Shown here in pieces: positions 4,767-6,302 of a DNA stretch of 6,302 bases. Under the pieces are notes generated by a model that worked only from the letters and a program-made list of their open reading frames with translations, did not search any database and was not told where the DNA came from. Numbering within the stretch: position 1 is the stretch's first letter; the number at the start of each line of letters is the position of its first letter. Both the position numbers and the translations under genes were made by a program. Origin of the DNA: Acidobacteriota bacterium (GTDB taxonomy: Bacteria; Acidobacteriota; JAAYUB01; JAMOQF01). Where the stretch lies: the NCBI GenBank assembly GCA_027040585.1, contig JALULU010000345.1, positions 1 to 6,302 of the forward strand, in the 5' to 3' direction.

Positions 4767-5827
4767 TGTCTAAAGGAAATGTCTTAATAATTGACGATAA
4801 GGAAGAAAACCTTTTACTTCTTGAAGCCATACTTGAGCCTGAAGGATTTAAAATTTTTAAATCCCTTGATGGCAGAAAGGGGATTGAAATTGCAAAAAAA
4901 GAACCGATTGATATAGTGATTCTTGACGTTTTAATGCCTGATTTAGATGGCTACGAGGTTTGTAAGATTTTAAGAAAGGATTTTAAACTAAGATTTGTGC
5001 CAATTATAATGTTAACTGCCCTAAGTGGTAGAGTAAATAATATTAAGGGACTTGAGGCTGGGGCGGATGATTTCATATCAAAACCTGTTGACGACGATCT
5101 TTTAATTGCAAAGGTAAAAAGCCTTGTAAATCTCAAAAAAAGTAGAGATGAGGTTGAAAAGTTGAGGAATGAACTCTCATCTATGATTGTTCACGATTTG
5201 AAAACACCTGTGCATTCAATTTTAAGTTGCTGTGAACTTATAAAAGAGGAAGAGGTGTCTGAAAAGGTATTGAAATATGTTTCTTTGATAGAAAAAAGTG
5301 GGGATAAATTGAAAAAGATGATCTCAAGGTTTTTAGATATGGCAAAAATTGAGAGTGGGAAACTTTCTCTAAATCTTGAGAAGGTAAACATTGTTGATGT
5401 TATCAATATGCTCATTGAGGAATTTGATTCCATTGCTAAAGAAAAAAAAGTGAGTTTTATTTTTGATACAGAAGATTTAAAAAGCCCTCTTTATTTAATA
5501 TTAGATGTGGAAAAGATTGAAGAGGCTTTTTCAAATATAATTCAAAATAGTTTTAAATTTACACCTTCTGGTGGTGAAGTTAAAATTCATTTAGAAAAAG
5601 ATGACGATAAAGTCTTAATAAAATTTAGTGATACTGGGCCAGGTGTACCTGAAAATTTAAGGGAAAAAATTTTTGATAAATTTGTAAAAACACTGGATTC
5701 TAAAGGTGGAAGTGGACTTGGCCTATATATTACAAAAGGTATAGTGGAAGCTCATGGTGGTAAAATTTATCTCGATAAAAGTTATAAAAATGGCACTTTA
5801 ATTGTTGTTGAACTTCCAATATCATGA
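4766..5827 (+). CDS. receiver-histidine kinase hybrid (REC-HisKA-HATPase)
   Basis: A 353-residue soluble protein whose ATG shares one base with the stop of the preceding kinase (TAATG); GAGG lies 5 bases upstream. Residues 5-122 form a receiver domain with acidic pair D10/D11, phospho-acceptor D54 in VILDVLMPD, T84 in IIMLTA, and K106 in SKP. A helix (about 123-138) leads to a HisKA domain with SSMIVHDLKTPVHSI, phospho-acceptor H143. The ATPase domain has the N box near N257/N261 (NIIQNSFKFTPSGG), G1 DTGPGVP at 289-295 and G2 GGSGLGLYI at 314-322. All catalytic residues are present. Receiver-first hybrids usually take phosphate from another kinase and use it to tune their own kinase activity. 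The upstream GAF kinase is the likely donor (inferred). No DNA-binding or enzymatic output domain is present, so the final target lies elsewhere. Confidence 0.93.
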   Translation: MSKGNVLIIDDKEENLLLLEAILEPEGFKIFKSLDGRKGIEIAKKEPIDIVILDVLMPDLDGYEVCKILRKDFKLRFVPIIMLTALSGRVNNIKGLEAGADDFISKPVDDDLLIAKVKSLVNLKKSRDEVEKLRNELSSMIVHDLKTPVHSILSCCELIKEEEVSEKVLKYVSLIEKSGDKLKKMISRFLDMAKIESGKLSLNLEKVNIVDVINMLIEEFDSIAKEKKVSFIFDTEDLKSPLYLILDVEKIEEAFSNIIQNSFKFTPSGGEVKIHLEKDDDKVLIKFSDTGPGVPENLREKIFDKFVKTLDSKGGSGLGLYITKGIVEAHGGKIYLDKSYKNGTLIVVELPIS

Positions 5828-6302
5828 AAGGAATCTGGATTCAACTGCCTGTCCCTGATTTTAATTTTTACTATCTTGACTCAAACATACCACTTGCTGC
5901 AGGATATACGATTTTAAATAATTTTGAATTTCTGAAAGAAAACAAATTAGGAATAGAAATTTTATCACAGGAAATTTCTTCCCTTGCTTCAGATTTATTT
6001 TTGATAAATTACATTTTAGAAAACAACTACGATTTGCTTTTTTTTACCTCATACATGTGGAACATTGAGAGAAATTTATACATATCCAAAAAGGTAAAGG
6101 AAATAAGAAACATTAAAACTATTTTTGGAGGACCTGAGATTTCAAAAGACTCTCCATGGTTAGGAGACAAAAATATTGATGTGTTTTTTATAGGAGAGTC
6201 TGAAGGGGATTTTAAAAAAGTATTTTTGGAGCATTTTCCTGAGGTAATTTCAGGAAAGCCTTATGATGTTTCTAAGGTGTTTAAAAATCCATATTCTGAA
6301 AA
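5824..6302 (+). CDS. B12-binding-domain protein, probable radical SAM enzyme, cut by window edge
   Basis: An open frame starts with the ATG at 5824, overlapping the kinase stop by 4 bases (ATGA), and continues for 159 codons to the right edge. The N-terminus (IWIQLPVPDFNFYYLDSNIP, then LAAGYTIL) and the segments LLFFTSYMWNIERNLYISKK at 71-90, TIFGGPEIS at 99-107 and VFFIGESEGDF at 120-130 have the layout of the Rossmann-like cobalamin-binding domain at the front of B12-dependent radical SAM enzymes: 'GGPE' after a beta strand, then 'D.F..GE.E..F'. As in that group, no DxHxxG cobalamin-ligand motif is seen. The radical SAM Cx3Cx2C motif would lie beyond the edge, so the enzyme class is inferred. 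There is no clear ribosome binding site, so translation is probably coupled to the kinase gene. Substrate unknown. Confidence 0.8.
   Translation, partial: MKGIWIQLPVPDFNFYYLDSNIPLAAGYTILNNFEFLKENKLGIEILSQEISSLASDLFLINYILENNYDLLFFTSYMWNIERNLYISKKVKEIRNIKTIFGGPEISKDSPWLGDKNIDVFFIGESEGDFKKVFLEHFPEVISGKPYDVSKVFKNPYSE

Larger units (their letters stand above)
523..6302 (+). other. probable single operon: tRNA-Pro to B12/radical SAM gene
   Basis: From the promoter at 523 onward all genes run on the plus strand with these junctions: tRNA to surE 18 bases, surE/pcm 8-base overlap, pcm to YqaA-family gene 1 base, then 5 bases to the glycosyltransferase, 4-base overlap, 1-base overlap and 4-base overlap. 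No gap could hold a conventional promoter or a terminator hairpin. Co-transcription is inferred from spacing; promoters inside coding sequence cannot be ruled out. Confidence 0.65.

Noticed and set aside
1797..5433. Minus-strand frames at 1797-2039, 4190-4450, 4951-5136 and 5191-5433
   Set aside because: Each lies wholly opposite a well-supported conserved plus-strand gene (pcm or one of the kinases) and shows no recognisable family motif.
5750..5823. B12 riboswitch before the B12-domain gene
   Set aside because: The gene overlaps the kinase gene by 4 bases, so there is no non-coding leader to hold one.

Overview
The window is AT-rich bacterial DNA (roughly one third G+C by eye). Its coding style is Lys/Ile/Glu-rich, and the genes are packed with 1-8 bp overlaps or gaps of a few bases. 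The tRNA gene encodes its own CCA end. The surE-pcm-YqaA-family order resembles the surE/pcm neighbourhood of Gram-negative and deep-branching bacteria. I cannot name a phylum from this sequence alone; an uncultured or thermophilic low-GC lineage would fit.

Left part (1-561): the 5' end of a minus-strand gene runs off the left edge. It encodes the first 71 residues of a REP-associated tyrosine transposase (Y1/HUH family) with the HFH motif visible. It is followed by about 350 bp of very AT-rich, gene-free DNA. This holds a 9-bp AT inverted repeat, three copies of a short palindromic word (GTGCCTGGCACC and variants) and, at its right end, a good sigma-70-type promoter.

Right part (562-6302): one continuous plus-strand unit. 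The promoter at 523-551 points directly into a tRNA-Pro(GGG) gene. Only 18 bases separate that gene from surE, followed by pcm, a YqaA-family (DedA/VTT) membrane protein, a family-2 glycosyltransferase, a soluble GAF-domain histidine kinase, a receiver-histidine kinase hybrid, and the start of a B12-binding-domain protein (probable radical SAM enzyme) cut by the right edge. No gap between these genes is large enough for an ordinary promoter, so one operon is the simplest reading.

How the genes may work together: SurE (nucleotidase) and Pcm (isoaspartyl repair) are a classic stress/stationary-phase pair. The membrane protein and polyprenyl-phosphate-type glycosyltransferase point to envelope lipid-linked sugar metabolism. 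The two kinases look like a cytoplasmic relay in which the first could phosphorylate the receiver of the second; no DNA-binding output regulator is present.

The most unusual signal is the palindromic word TGCC(A/T)GGCA. It occurs three times beside the transposase (one copy degenerate) and twice more inside the first kinase gene, in two different reading frames, one copy being a perfect 15-bp palindrome. This suggests a dispersed repeat or protein-binding site, possibly linked to the RAYT-type transposase.
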